From: Ciona savignyi
Taxonomy: Eukaryota; Chordata; Ascidiacea; Phlebobranchia; Cionidae
Direction: 5' to 3'
NCBI GenBank assembly: GCA_000149265.1
Contig: CH001992.1
Span: 847,371 to 911,370, forward strand
Length of the DNA: 64,000 nucleotides
The notes below the pieces were generated by a model. It was not told the DNA's origin, searched no databases, and worked only from the letters and a program-made list of their open reading frames with translations. Positions 22,671-34,977 of the stretch are shown here, one piece after another. The first letter of the stretch is position 1. Each line of letters begins with the position of its first letter. The position numbers and the translations under genes were made by a program.

Positions 22671-23547
22671 CAGCTATCTCATGTACGCAGTCAGCCAGGA
22701 CCAAACCAAGACACATTTGAACGGATCAGCATGATTTTAATTAATAAAAATATGCTAAGTTGAACAGCTTATGCTCAGAAGTAATAAAATAGGAAGAACA
22801 ACATAGCAGAAAAAGATTATAAAAAATAAGCAATGGTCGAATTTTTGCACCGACATCTTCATATTAAAAAACTCCTTGCATTTAATTATGATTGATTATT
22901 TAAACACTGAAGAAATATCTTAATTAGGTGGAAATGTGGGAAAAGTTCCAGCACTATTATCAAAGAAAACCAAGAATTAAGTCTTGTTTGGTTAGTAACA
23001 TCACTAGAATTAATACGTTTTGTATTTGTAAGTTTTAAAGGAGTTACTAACATTTCTTGCAATTTTAAATCCACCATTCATAAAATCGAAATTTAAAAAA
23101 CAAATGTTATACTACTTCTGAGTCTCTTAAAGTAATAAAACTTGTTTCGGAGATATGGCGCTGGTTGCTTGTGTGGAAAAAGCTGAAAGAAGAATATGAT
23201 TAAAAACAACAACCGGCAGCTGACTGATTAACCAAGTATTGAAAGTCTTATTCAACATATTACAATAACTGACTCTACAGAAGTGCTGAGTCAGCAATTT
23301 ATTTGCACTGAGTCAGTGATTACCACTGTTATATTGACTTAACAGTTTTTTTATTCCAGAGGATAAACAGTATCATATTCCAGTTTTGATATTTCCCCAC
23401 AAAAGTTGCATTTGTGGATCAGGGCACTGATTTGCAGCAATATACCAGTACAGGATATAGATTTTAAAAAGATTGGCTTCATACTATGATAAGCACTAAC
23501 TATCCAGAACTTAAACAAAGAGAAAAACGTCTAAATCGAACTGCACG
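22671..23547. other. Intergenic, nothing but a small inverted repeat
   Basis: No gene seen. ACTGACTC (about 23270) and GAGTCAGT (about 23310) form a short inverted repeat of unknown meaning. Confidence 0.35.
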
Positions 23548-23652
23548 GGTTTCGTTTACCTCATTGTGGGCACAAAATAATCTTGACGATTAACCATGTG
23601 ATAATATCCCTTGCATTTTTGCATTTACTGGGATAAAACATGTATATCCTGT
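23548..23652 (+). repeat. SINE 3' fragment
   Basis: Decayed 3' part of the common SINE (GACGATTAACCATGTGATAA, then GGGATAAAACATGTATATCCTG), just beyond the 3' end of the SLC25A39/40 gene. Confidence 0.6.
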
Positions 23653-23706
23653 ATTAATCTGTACACATTGGTTGCAATCAATGTTTGAAAACATATAAAC
23701 ACAACA

Positions 23707-26700
23707 TTACTTTTTTCCAAGTTCATAAGAACTGATCATTATCGCACATGCAGGAGCAATTTTCGCACAACGGGGCAATAAACCTGGGATTGGAAACAGT
23801 TTAATTCATTAAGGTGGCTTAAAAAAGAAGCAGTATTGTGAAATAACCTTCTGCCACATTTTATTTGATTCCACATTGTGAAAACATTAAAAAAACAGGA
23901 AAAAAGAGGGCAAAACAACAACCGTTAAATTACACAATAAAGTTGTTTTATTATATTTCCAGATAAAAACCTTACATAGTGCCATAGTCGTTTGTCCCAT
24001 TGACAGTTAAGAAAAGCGGTTCAAAATTATTATTTCTTTGCATCTAAATAATAAATAATGTTAGAAGTGAAATGAAAAAAACTCTACCCACCAACAAACA
24101 AGCCGCGGGGTCCAGATTCTTGTATTATTTTCCGCATCATGCCTAGAGTGGTCACGTTCCCATTCCCATTCACTTGAAAAAATTTTGCGAATTTTTACAT
24201 GTTTATTATTTGAGGTTGTTTTTATTGCAAGCCCATTACGGGGGACATATAATTAATAAAAAGTAGATAAATATATGATAATTAATTAAAAATTTTAAAT
24301 ATTTTTATAATCTATTTGTTACAATCCGAAATACCACTTTTAAATATATATATTAGGGACAAATACATTTGAGAGCATTTGTTATTAAAATGCGTGGATT
24401 GCACATAGCCTATGTGGGCACTACAATTGACAAAACAAAGATAATTTCTGCCACTAAAAATTGTTAGTGGCAATAAAAATTATTTTTGTAAATCCAATTA
24501 ATCAGTTTTTACACCATAAATTTAATATTCAGTTAAGCTGTGGTGGTAAATTTCAAATATAATGGTTGGAATTATTGCTGAAAATTAATTGAAATGGCAA
24601 ATCTTTTAATTAATTATTCCAGACTGGCCAATTATCCCAGTTCATACACAACCACTACTTACATCCCATAAGTTCTTTTTCTCCAATTGTTATTTGCCTG
24701 GTTGTCTTAACAACATCAAGTGGAAGAGTGATCACTGCAGCCGTGGTGCCGGCAAAAAATCCTGCGATGAATGATTGAAGGAATATCGATTGAGTGTTGA
24801 CCCGCTTCTTCAAATCTTCGTACATGTACCAGTACAACACTGCATTTCATTGTTGTTGGAATCAAAATCATGAAACGCAATTCATACAGCACAATATCTC
24901 ATTCAAACTATTATTCGCAATGTTGGACGGTATTTCTTTCAAATATTGGCCAATTGGTGGGCAATTTATTTGACAATTATATTACCTTTAATGATCTATA
25001 TTCCTAAGTAAGGATATTTGATGGTTATTTAACTTAGCCTATGAAAGCTGTTTGCTGAAAAGTTGTATTTACCCAAGTTGCTTTAAAGTTCCCATGATAC
25101 ACTTAACAGTGTAGCAATTTAGTCAGGTCTGTTTTAAGAAAGGCTCTTTGTAACATATTTTAAAAGCATTGGTACCAACAGAATATCAACCACATGTTAA
25201 CCATTAACCATCCCTCATTGCAAAAGCACTTTTACTTAAAAGATTGCCCATTATGATGCAAACTTGGTGAGCAATGCCAGTGGATTTTAATTATAAATTG
25301 ATTGTGTTAAAATGGATCGCCTTAAGTAGAAACATTATATTCTGGGTTTAATTAGAATATGACTAAATGTAAATATGGCCCTAGCAGTGTTTTTGTTCTG
25401 GTTATCAGGAAGGGGTAATATTACTATCACTTAACAACTTGTGGTAATGTTTACAAAAGATAATAAAAATAAACGAACAGAATAACTTAGGTAATTATAT
25501 AACAATGGGCATTAACATATAACAGGAGAATTACTTGAAAAAGGAACATCGCGCAACATTGTGGCACTCCACCCCCTCCATAATGAAATGTAGCCCGATT
25601 TTTGAACCGACGTCCTCAACACTTTTACAATCTCTGTTTTGTAAATAGAAATAGAAATTAATAAAATAAAAGTTAACCCAAGTTTATGGGGAAGTAAGAT
25701 GTAAGTGAAAATCTATCGAAAATTAAACTAAAACTATACAAAGTAAGGTTAAACCATGAGGTTAACACAACATTTTTACCTGAATGTGATTTTTAGTTTT
25801 AACTACACAGGGAATATATAATATACAATTAATAATCCAATATGTTATTCACACATTAATATTTTATGCTATTTAAAAGTCATTTATAATGATGGTGCCA
25901 TGGAAATTAACAGCCGGGAGTCAAACCTCTATGTGATAGTTGTTGAGATTGCATCTTCGTGCGAATAAGTTCAATCGGAGATACAATGGTCACAGTTCCA
26001 GCTGCAAGAGTTGATTGACAATTATAAAGGTTGCGTCACAGCCTTCATTAGATAAACATTCCGGGATGTACAACATACTATTACTAGGAAACTGTACTTA
26101 TTACATAATATTGCTTAAAATAAGAAATTGTAGGAATTTTAAGGCAAAATGCCTGGCCCAGGGACAGCTGCAGCAAAAAGTGGTCAGGGTGAATATCAAA
26201 TCAAGAACTTCTTGTCATGATTTTAAATCCGAATTGGTCAAACCTAAGTTTTTGTAAATAAATCAGCTTAAATAAAATCATCAGTAATCATAAAATAAAG
26301 ACTTAAATAACTACCTCTGGCCAAAGCACCGGCAAATATGGGTGAATATAGGCCTAATATTGGAGCGAATTTCGACTTGAGTTGGTCGTATGAAGTAAAG
26401 TAAACAACAGTTGCTGGAACTGCCATCACTCTGGATAAGAAAGAACAAAATATTTGTGGTTAAAACAAAAAATGTAAAGTCACTTCTGAGTGGATTGCAT
26501 GAAATATATTCAATTAGTGAAATAAGAATGTGTTTATAGGTAGCAGTGTTAAAGAGAAAAACAGCTTGCTTAAACTTACCTTTCGTCTGTGGACAAATTA
26601 CCGCTGTCACTAAAAATTGTTCTTTTAAATTGCCATAAATAAAAATGTATTATTAAGCCATTAAAAGTTTGACCAAAGTGACCACAGCAGTTCCAGGGGA

Positions 26701-28638
26701 CAATGGTTTTTTATCTGAATACAAGGAAAATACTCTTAAAAGTACTGTACTAACATTTTGGTGGTTATTGTAATAGCAATCACTCGAAATTTATAATCAT
26801 AACAAACTGAGGGAGAAGAGAAAGAAAAGGAAATATAATATACATAACAGAACATTAAAGAATAAATGCATTTTAATAAATAAAGAATAAATGCATTTTA
26901 TTAATTATAATTATTTAATATAAAGAGGTTACTCAAATACTGCACAACTTAACTTACAAAGTAGGAGAAAGTCCACTCCACAGTGATGTAATTCCCTCAT
27001 TTCGTGCTATGTTTATCATCGCATGCTGTCAATGTGTTAGATATTCAATGAATAAAAACTTTAAACCTAGAAATTAGTTTGACCAAAAAATGAACTAAGG
27101 TCTGAAAACTGGGCATTACCAAATTAATATAAGCAACCATACTGTAACACAAATACTCTAATAGGGTGCAGTGTTGCTATTTGTTCATCTATTGCATGAC
27201 AATGCTTGAACGGCGAACATTGTGGAACAAAATTCATCCTATTGAAGTCATGTGTTGCTACAACACTTTTTAATGCAAAAAATACCATTCTTAAGATATA
27301 ATTTTTTTGCACTATATAATGTCAAATAGTAATAAGACAACTGGTATGGCATTTAGCTAGGATTTGAACTTTAAGTTTGTGTACTTTGCACAATGAAGTA
27401 TCTTAAAAAAAGTTTAATGGTCACACTCATGGAAGTATCACAGCTCTAGAGGAGTGTGAGGGGGGACATTTAATAGTTTAAGAAACAAGTGAAAATATGC
27501 TAAAACTCTTGCAGAAAAACGGTACTGGGTAGTTCTCATTAAAAAGAACTAAGGATAACGGTATTATGGTACATTTTGCTTGTATTTCTGTGAGCTTTAA
27601 CGACTGTTAGTTTTATCAACATTTAAGTTCAATAAAACAAATTTTGCAAATGTCAAACAAACTAAACTAGGGAAATATATAATAATTAAATAGATATAAA
27701 ATGATTATATTACAAATGCAACAACGCATAAAGAATAAAGATCTATGTACATTTGTAAGCTAAAATGGGCTGGGGTTGATGATATACACCAGTGATTTAA
27801 AATGCATAATATAAAATAAGATTTTTGGAATCTAATTTTTTAGCATTTATATGGTACCGTATGCTTACAATATTGAAACTAGAAAACCCATCCAGCCATG
27901 ATAAAATATGCACTTACAATAGTTCCATTGAAATTTCCAGGTCTTGAATACCATTTTGAGCCAGAGTTGCCATTGACACAGTAACACATATGATCCATCA
28001 GTCCATTGCAATACATGAAACATTTTCCAGTCTGTCCACGAGCTTGCATTCTTATTTTAATCACATCCAGGGGCGTCACTGGAATAAATTAAAAGTGTCT
28101 TGGTCTAGGCCTTTTGGCATAAGGTATTCAACAAGAAACTTTGTAAATGGAACCTTAGCCTTTAGACTATTACATGTTGCACTATTGTTTTTATGAAGAA
28201 AGGATTAAGGTGACAGTAGTGAAAATGCCATTTGCATCTCAAAGGGTTGGGACATCTACGAAATTAAGTATTTCTACATGCTTATCGTCATATAATGTGT
28301 GGGGAGAATATATATGTTAAAGAATTTATTACTAGTAATGTTAACACAAGATAACTCATATAATGAGATAAATATAAACGGAATTCCAATCTAACAAGTC
28401 TGAACCTAGTTATGATTCTTATTTTTTTTCTTACTAAATTGTAAGTTTAAAAATACAATAACCATAGTTATTAAAACATTTATTTAAAGCTATATACGCG
28501 CTATTTTGTTAGCTATATAAGATATAAGCTAAACCGAAATTATAATTAACATCAGACATCAATCCACTAACCGAATAACGATGTGATAATTGCACCAGAA
28601 CATGATGATATCATCTGTTGAGTTGGTGTAATTTCCAT
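23707..28638 (-). CDS. SLC25A40: Mitochondrial carrier SLC25A39/SLC25A40
   Basis: Nine exons: 28572-28638, 27918-28078, 26958-27025, 26315-26430, 25927-26001, 25535-25633, 24663-24839, 24092-24172, 23707-23783; all in phase, about 306 residues (human SLC25A40 338). Inner-membrane carrier of the SLC25 family; SLC25A39 is the vertebrate glutathione importer and A40 its paralog. Each of the three repeats shows its P-x-[DE]-x-x-[KR] signature: [33 protein letters not shown]. The first matrix loop has the subfamily-specific [15 protein letters not shown] and WYSRPGNF, which separates this branch from other carriers. [18 protein letters not shown] and [11 protein letters not shown] also match. The exon 8 donor needs care: GT at 24090-24091 keeps frame, the GT four bases later does not. 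One gene probably stands for both vertebrate paralogs. Confidence 0.93.
26855..26901. repeat. Short tandem duplication
   Basis: AAAGAATAAATGCATTTTA occurs twice in a row within SLC25A39/40 intron 3. A local duplication without further known role. Confidence 0.6.
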
Positions 28639-28883
28639 GTTAAATGTTTTTCTAACATCCCACAAAATATAAAGCTTATAGTTGACCAATGACCACCTGT
28701 CATAAATGAATAATGCTTAAAACTTAACCAGGTTTGAACATACCAAAATTGTTGACCATCCTTTGGGGCATAATGAAAAGTTATTATATAGCTGTGGTGA
28801 CTACTTGTAGATTGTATAGCTATGACTATTTAATTGCTTAAATCTATTAATTATATGTGTCTGACTAAATTGCTTGATAGCTT

Positions 28884-29085
28884 AATGCATGGCATTTCAG
28901 CCGAAAGGTTGCAAGTTCGAAAGTGGTTGCTGGTTAGTCAGTTGTGTCCGTGGGCAGGGCACTTAACAGACATTGCCTGAAGAGGATTAATGGGTTCTAC
29001 CAATTAAAGAAATATGAGAATTGCCAATGAGTTAACCCCCTTGGTTTTCCCATTTACTGGATAAACATATAAATCTTCTTCCAAC
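28884..29085 (+). repeat. tRNA-derived SINE, partly deleted
   Basis: Keeps AAAGGTTGCAAGTTCGAAAG (B-box region), GGCAGGGCACTTAACAGACA, GGGTTCTACC and the tail GGATAAACATATAAATC. The middle is shortened. Confidence 0.75.
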
Positions 29086-29651
29086 CTATATGCCAATCAT
29101 CAAATTAACTTGCTAAATTGCAGGTGGGGGCAGCTTATGTATTACCACTGATAGAAGCTATAGTGATTATTATATATGCATAAAGCCATTTATTAAATTT
29201 TGGTAAAACGCAGTAATTCACTCAATTTAGGTTGGTCATTTGATTTTCCTGTCAGAGCCACAACCATCTATCGAGGAATTTGTAGGTGCAATCCTCTAAA
29301 ATCTAATTCACCACTGGCCATTCAATTTAACTTGACTGCTTTTTAAATAGATAAACACGAAGAAACTATGTCCTACATTCGAACTGTTTATAACATTTGC
29401 ATAAATGATGATACGGGTTCATGAAATCGTGGGTATTCCCCACAAAAGAGAGCACTGTGCAATCCACCAACACAACATTAAAATACATGTATGCCATATA
29501 GGACCTCTATGCTTTACACAACTCGACCAACTAGGAACAAATAAAAAAATGCTGATGTAAAACTTTATTATGCTTTTTAAACTAGTAACAGTGTTCGGAA
29601 ACCAGTAAACATAATGTCCGGAAACAAGTAAACATAATGTCCCACCGAATA

Positions 29652-29850
29652 CCCTTTTTTAATGCGTCGGTTTGATCTAAAATGTTTTCCGGTCCGAAAG
29701 TTGTCGCTAGTGAGTCGGTTGTGTTGAAAGGAACAAGTAAATGATACACATGACACTACAATAGCTCCGGTAAACCGGGCCCGATGGTTCACGCGAGATA
29801 ATCTGACGATTGGCCGTGTGTTAACGCCCCTTGTATTTTCCTATTCAAAA
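29652..29850 (+). repeat. Degraded SINE
   Basis: Contains TTGTCGCTAGTGAGTCGGTT, CAATAGCTCCGGTAAACCG, GACGATTGGCCGTGTGTTAACG, as in the reference copy; the central CCTTGGGCAAGGCAC part is deleted. Confidence 0.7.
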
Positions 29851-29867
29851 GACTACATCATTTTTTT

Positions 29868-29985
29868 TTTCTAGTAAGCCGTGTTGAGTATAACCCATGA
29901 TGGTTTCGTTACTAGGACCGTTTTTTGTGTATAAAAGTCGGTATATGTATCGGTCGCGTTAACAATTTAGCCACACGACCGTACT
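29868..29985 (-). repeat. tRNA-like repeat, third family
   Basis: Read on the minus strand it begins ACGGTCGTGTGGCTAAATTG then TTAACGCGACCGATACATAT, closely matching 41826-41930. The head resembles a type II tRNA (GTGGCCGAATGGTTAA). No closed acceptor stem, so a SINE-like relic rather than a tRNA gene. Confidence 0.6.
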
Positions 29986-30254
29986 ATATCTATACAGTAG
30001 TTTGATTGTAGAGTCACGGGGACATACCAATTTCGCCCGCAAACGGTTGTTTGGCCTTGGGAAGATTTGTATGGCTATGGCCGTAACCGCAGGCAACCAG
30101 TAAACCTATTCCGATTAGATTTCCCAAGTTTAATGCAAAACTATACTTAGTTCATAACGACAACTTTATACATTATATAATACATCGGTTCTATGTGCAC
30201 CAATACAACAACAAAGAGGGATTGTAAAAAGAAAATTTCGCGATGCTATTAAGC

Positions 30255-30300
30255 TGGTAAGCCCTGATGGTACGGTCGTGTGGCCGCATGGTTATCCTGA
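30255..30300 (+). repeat. tRNA-like fragment, third family
   Basis: Begins GGTACGGTCGTGTGGCCGCA and continues through GGTTATCCTGACCGATTCAT, the head of the same family, in opposite orientation to the copy about 270 bp to the left. Confidence 0.5.
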
Positions 30301-32702
30301 CCGATTCATATATCGTTTCATCATTGCTTCGAAACAGAGTTGGAAAAAAACAAATACTGGAACAGATGTTAGTGCAAATCTGTCTCATAATGCCTGGTGT
30401 ACAGTGACCAATTCAAATGCACTATTAACCAAAATATAGTTGGTCCAAATTATTTAATTAAGTATATTGAATGTGGATGCAATCCAATTATTGGCTAGCA
30501 TAATGTTTTTTATAAAGTATAAGTAAAATACAATGAACTTGGACATAATTTAAGATCTACCCAGTTCTAATATTTTCCTTCTCTCAAGACAAGATTCTTG
30601 CAACAGAAATTTTGCCATCAAATTCCAAGTTAAGAGTGTGGTTCTTGAGCAGAGCGCAAAATAAACTTTTTTGTACGCAGCCATCTGTCTTGCATATTAA
30701 CCAACATGAACATAATGTGTGTTAATCTCCGGGACAGGCCGTTATGGTCATACGTATATACTCGAAACGAACGCAAAAAATATGTTACAAGTTTGCTACT
30801 GTTTTTAATCTAACACTTTCTTCTAATCCACTAGTAGGCCTATAGTTTATTCGGCGGATAAGTCGAAAAAGTAATGCGGGTTAATTTAATTTCATTTGTG
30901 TTTTTTGTATTTTTTATATATAACAACTTTTTAAAATTTGAAATAATTAGTTTTTTTAGTCGTAAGTAGCCTACTCAATTTCAATATATATGGCGTCGAA
31001 AATGCCTAAAAACCTTTCTTTTTCAGATGGTATTGTATTCGGGAATTCCCCCAACCTAATTTACCCTTAATTTGCCACTGCGTATCCCGACTGGTCCGTT
31101 GTTTGATTTGGCTAAATCTTCTGGGGATTTACCGAAAATCAGCTAAGGAAGGGTATAAGTTGCCAGAATGTTTTTGTTCGTATTGAAATTCTTTTTCGAT
31201 TTAAGTTTTAAGTAACTAGCTGCTTCACACACGGATTGTAGTGTGTATACTAGAGTATTTTACATATTTAAATGATTTACCGGAGTAAACTGATTTTTGT
31301 TTAACGGTGTTTCGTATTTAATCTATATATCTGTGACGTTCTCTAAAATAAATAAGGACCTCTTAGACTTTACGGGGGAATTGAGAGTTTAAAAAAGAGA
31401 ACCTGAATTCCTCCCTGGGCTTCTATAAATCGGGATGACGTACTAGTTGATGCTCTACCGTAGGTTACTGTTTCTATTTATAGCGTAAATAGCAAACAGT
31501 ACAATAAGATATATGTAAACAATCAATATGTTGATATTGTATAAAATAAGGTTAAATAAATAGTTGGCAAATTTGTTTAACATCCACTCCATTGTACAAA
31601 CGTTACCATGTACGTGACAAATCGCAGACTGTTATTCTCGTATTACCTAGCATTAAAATTGCAAATAAATTTTTTCGCAGTGTTGCAGCAACAATAAGCG
31701 CACTGTGAACCACTTTGAGGTCATACTTGTTTTGATGATAGTCCAAATCAATTAGACTGTTCTTATATGTCTGTGGTTATGGTCAAACATTGACATGCGT
31801 TGCGTAAGTGACAGCCAGTTTTAAAGTCGAACACCGTGCTCGACAAAAAACCGTGCTCGCACTGATAGAAAGCCAACAACAAAGAATGTTTAAAGATTGG
31901 CTTAAATTAACAACGTAATGAATTATACATATGCGCGTCATGAACCTTCACAATATAAAATACACAACTTTCCCAACTTTTTTTAAAGTGTGATTTCCCT
32001 GATTTTATAGGCAAAACCAGAAATCCCCTCAGGTACGAACAATAATTGACCTATTATAAGTTCACCTGGTGGTGTAATATGTATTCGCTTAATTAGATGA
32101 CATATATAGCGCAATGGGTCTTGTGTTTTAAACCAATATTTACTTACTATAGAGCCTACCCATAAAATTAGATGCGCGAGTCATGGTGCAATAAAGATTA
32201 TAGCTTTATATAAAGCTTAGCCCCTTAGGAGTATATCATTTCAGTTTAGTTTACGAGAAGCTAACTCATAAAAGATAATTTTACTATCCACAATGCACCT
32301 GCGACTTCGTCAAGTCGTAATAAATATCATGCTAACTTACATTATTACAGATTAACATATAAGAAAAAGTAAAAATAAATAACCAGGAGACGAATATTAA
32401 ACCAAAAAGAGTTGATTTTGAAAACCAAGGTTTTCGCATAGAATGAACAAACATCGGTCACTTGTAAACATCTGTCCAAAAGAACCTGGACAATTTGGAA
32501 AATTACACGTTAAGCCTCCACTACAAGCAATTTTTTAAGAAAGCGGACGTTTTATGAGGTTTGTATAATTGTGTGGGTTGTTGTTATTGAATTTGTAATT
32601 TATTTATAGAGAAATTAAATAATCTTCTGTAGAGTTTCTAAATTTAACTTTTTTGCAGCTGTACTTCTAAATTCAGATTTGAATTTGAGACACCGACACA
32701 AG

Positions 32703-33527
32703 ATGGCTACCCCACACAGGTATAATGTCATTTTAATGATTTTTTATGTTTCCTGCAGTTTTTCGGCCATAGCTTCAATAACCTAATCCACGAGTATCAA
32801 CAACGAATTAACGTTTGTTTTGATAAACTAATATGGGTTATGTTGTGGCCACCTTGGTTACCAAAATATAACTTTTGCTATGCATTCGTGGGCCAATAAT
32901 AGAGGGACGATAATAATGGGGGGAAAATAAAAAACTCCCTGTTAAAATTATGAAAATTAATAATAATTCAGTAACAATAATTAATCTTAACACCGAAACT
33001 AAGTCTAATTTTAGCCCCAGTCGTAAAACAAAAAGTAAGTCCTAATCTTTATTTCATTGTATACCGTTCACCTCCTTTCCTATATTTCCCACGTTCCCTC
33101 ATTTTTTTTCGATACTCATTGTAAACTATGCTAACTTTTACTATTAGGCCTATAACCATATGACACATTTTGAAGCAAGTTTATAAAAATGTTTGGAGCG
33201 GTGTCTAAATTGTTGTCTAACGCTGATAACCTTCATTGTTAAAGGGCATTATTAAAAATATTTTTGTTAATTTCCGATAGTACCACTGGATGGAGAACAC
33301 GGGGAAACACCGAGACTGTGAACGACAAATGTTTGATCTGCGCAGGAAGCAACGTTCGAGCTGGTGGCGAACCTTGCTTGTTCTGCTTTTTCTGGGTTTT
33401 AAGAGTCCTTCGCAAGTTGAATACTCAGCCAAACAACCACGACTTGCCTCAGCGGATGAATTCTTCAATTGAGGTTTTCGTCGAAGAAAACAGCATTGAT
33501 AAGCTAAACGTATCGGAAGAACTATAA
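32703..33527 (+). CDS. Small Cys-pair protein, copy A (unrecognised family)
   Basis: Two coding exons, 32703-32719 and 33281-33527, give 87 residues. The 17-nt first exon (MATPH plus two bases) ends in a GTATAA donor; exon 2 starts after CCGATAG. A strong acceptor (TTTTTTGCAG, ending 32658) lies 44 bp before the ATG, marking a spliced or trans-spliced leader. The protein has CLIC, 11 residues, then CLFC, a possible zinc-binding pair of knuckles, followed by a hydrophobic FFWVLRVLRKL and an acidic tail ending VSEEL. No signal peptide. The same structure recurs in units B and C with matching splice sites, and exon 2 differs from copy B at only about 15 of 247 bases, supporting a real gene. I do not recognise the family and assign no function. 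Confidence 0.72.
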
Positions 33528-34395
33528 ACTTGCAAGATTACTGCTGTTTCTTTGTATTTACCGCAGTATTTATAGAATTTCCTATTGTTCTGTAAATATA
33601 CAATTTATTTGCGTTTAAAGTGCTGTGGTTTTATAATTTTACCACATTAACTTTTAAACCGCAAAGGAGTTCAAAATGTCTCCCACTTTATTACTTTTAT
33701 TATTATGTTTTATTATCTATCGTTTTGCAGTTAAAATACTGCCTGACCCCGAGCAATTGCCGATTTACGAACAAACTGTATGTTTTATACTCTTGAATAC
33801 TTTACGAACTAACTGTGTGTGTTTTTTTGTATACTTTTTTTGTTTATTTTGTGTATGCGTTTACAACATACTGATATAAATGTATGTCAATTATTCCAAC
33901 AATATTGATTTAATGACTTTGCTTTTATATGGCGTTATATATGTGTTCATTTACTTTTATTTAAGCATCATTACAAATAAAAGCATAATTACAAATAAAT
34001 TATTTAATCCCCAATATACCTGCTTACACAAAATATCATATAGTATTGTATACATTCGAGGCAATTTATCAGGCAAACATACAGTATAACGTCTTAGTAA
34101 ACGCTTAAATGACTGATTATACGCGCAACGATTCCAATTAGAAATGTGCTTGTCTAAAAAAATTAGCAAAATAAAAATATTTATAATAAGAAAAGATTAC
34201 AGGGTTAAATGAAAAACAGATTGCATTTATGTAGGCTACAGACATTTGTACAGAGATTGTTTAGGGAATTCCCCCAGAGATTGTCTATGGAATTCCCCCT
34301 GGTTAAACCCATACTTTTGGGGTTATGACATTTCTAGGTCATATTAGCTAGCATACTAGATAGTTATATTTTGGTCTGGTCGAAATCCCCTAGAA

Positions 34396-34713
34396 CAGCG
34401 CTTCTTAACCTTTTTTCCTTCATTACCCACTTCACTACTTAATAAATCTATATTCCCCATGATATGTAACTTGGGGAATTCCCGCTTTCGATACTTAAGC
34501 AGTATCCATTGATATTTGGAGGGGGGCCTCGCTCAAAAGGTTAAGTTTTCGAAACTTCATGCTTATGGATTCCCTAAAATCGTACTGGCTCTCACATTCC
34601 TGCTTAAAGTTTTTCACTGCCCATGTCCTTCGTTTTCCGAAACTTCAAATTACCCACCTGAAATCCTCAAATTCCCCACTAGTGGGTAATTACCCACTGG
34701 TTAAGAACCTCTG
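34396..34713. mobile_element. hAT-like MITE
   Basis: A 318-bp insert with inverted ends CAGCGCTTCTTAACC and CAGAGGTTCTTAACC (right end, complemented), flanked by a perfect 8-bp duplication CCCTAGAA (34388-34395 and 34714-34721). The CAG..TTCT..AACC terminus and 8-bp target duplication are those of the hAT [11 protein letters not shown]. Inside both ends TACCCAC/GTGGGTA motifs recur. It has no transposase. Unit B has the uninterrupted site (near 37977), so the element entered unit A after the duplication. Confidence 0.88.
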
Positions 34714-34977
34714 CCCTAGAAGGTTCAGTAAAAAAAGTTTAAATAAACCGAGAGAAATCACAATATGTCCCCTTCGAAATCAAAAATACCCCATAAATAT
34801 ATCGAGAATTGTTTGCGTTACCACTACAGTTGTAGCCGAAACTTAAAATAATACAGTCGGCCTATAATTCAACACTAGACATTGACAAATATTGTACTGG
34901 ATTTATAGACCATTTGCACTTTGCAATGGAAAATCAAATCTAGAGATTAAAAATAGAACCTAAATGGGGACTAACCC

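Larger units (their letters stand above)
29086..31417. other. Intergenic stretch with repeat debris
   Basis: No gene recognised. It contains a 23-bp tandem duplication (about 29595-29641, AAGTAAACATAATGTC motif), one SINE and two tRNA-like fragments listed separately; the rest is AT-rich and anonymous. Confidence 0.4.
31418..34977 (+). repeat. Tandem repeat unit A (about 3.6 kb)
   Basis: First of three large direct repeats. Boundaries are set by the recurring GGGATGACGTACTAGTTG-type start block. It contains a conserved non-coding block (about 32401-32570), the two-exon small gene and a 3' block with GGGAATTCCCCC. It is longer than unit B partly because of a hAT-like MITE at 34396-34713. Confidence 0.8.

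Noticed and set aside
24088-24091. Later donor for SLC25A39/40 exon 8
   Set aside because: Using it breaks the frame into exon 9; the donor four bases earlier gives FVGLLPR, as in the family.
34260-34300. Repeated GGAATTCCCCC motifs as a CRISPR-like or kappaB array
   Set aside because: Only two irregular copies per unit, duplicated with the unit; no regular spacing. NF-kB-like resemblance is noted but unsupported.
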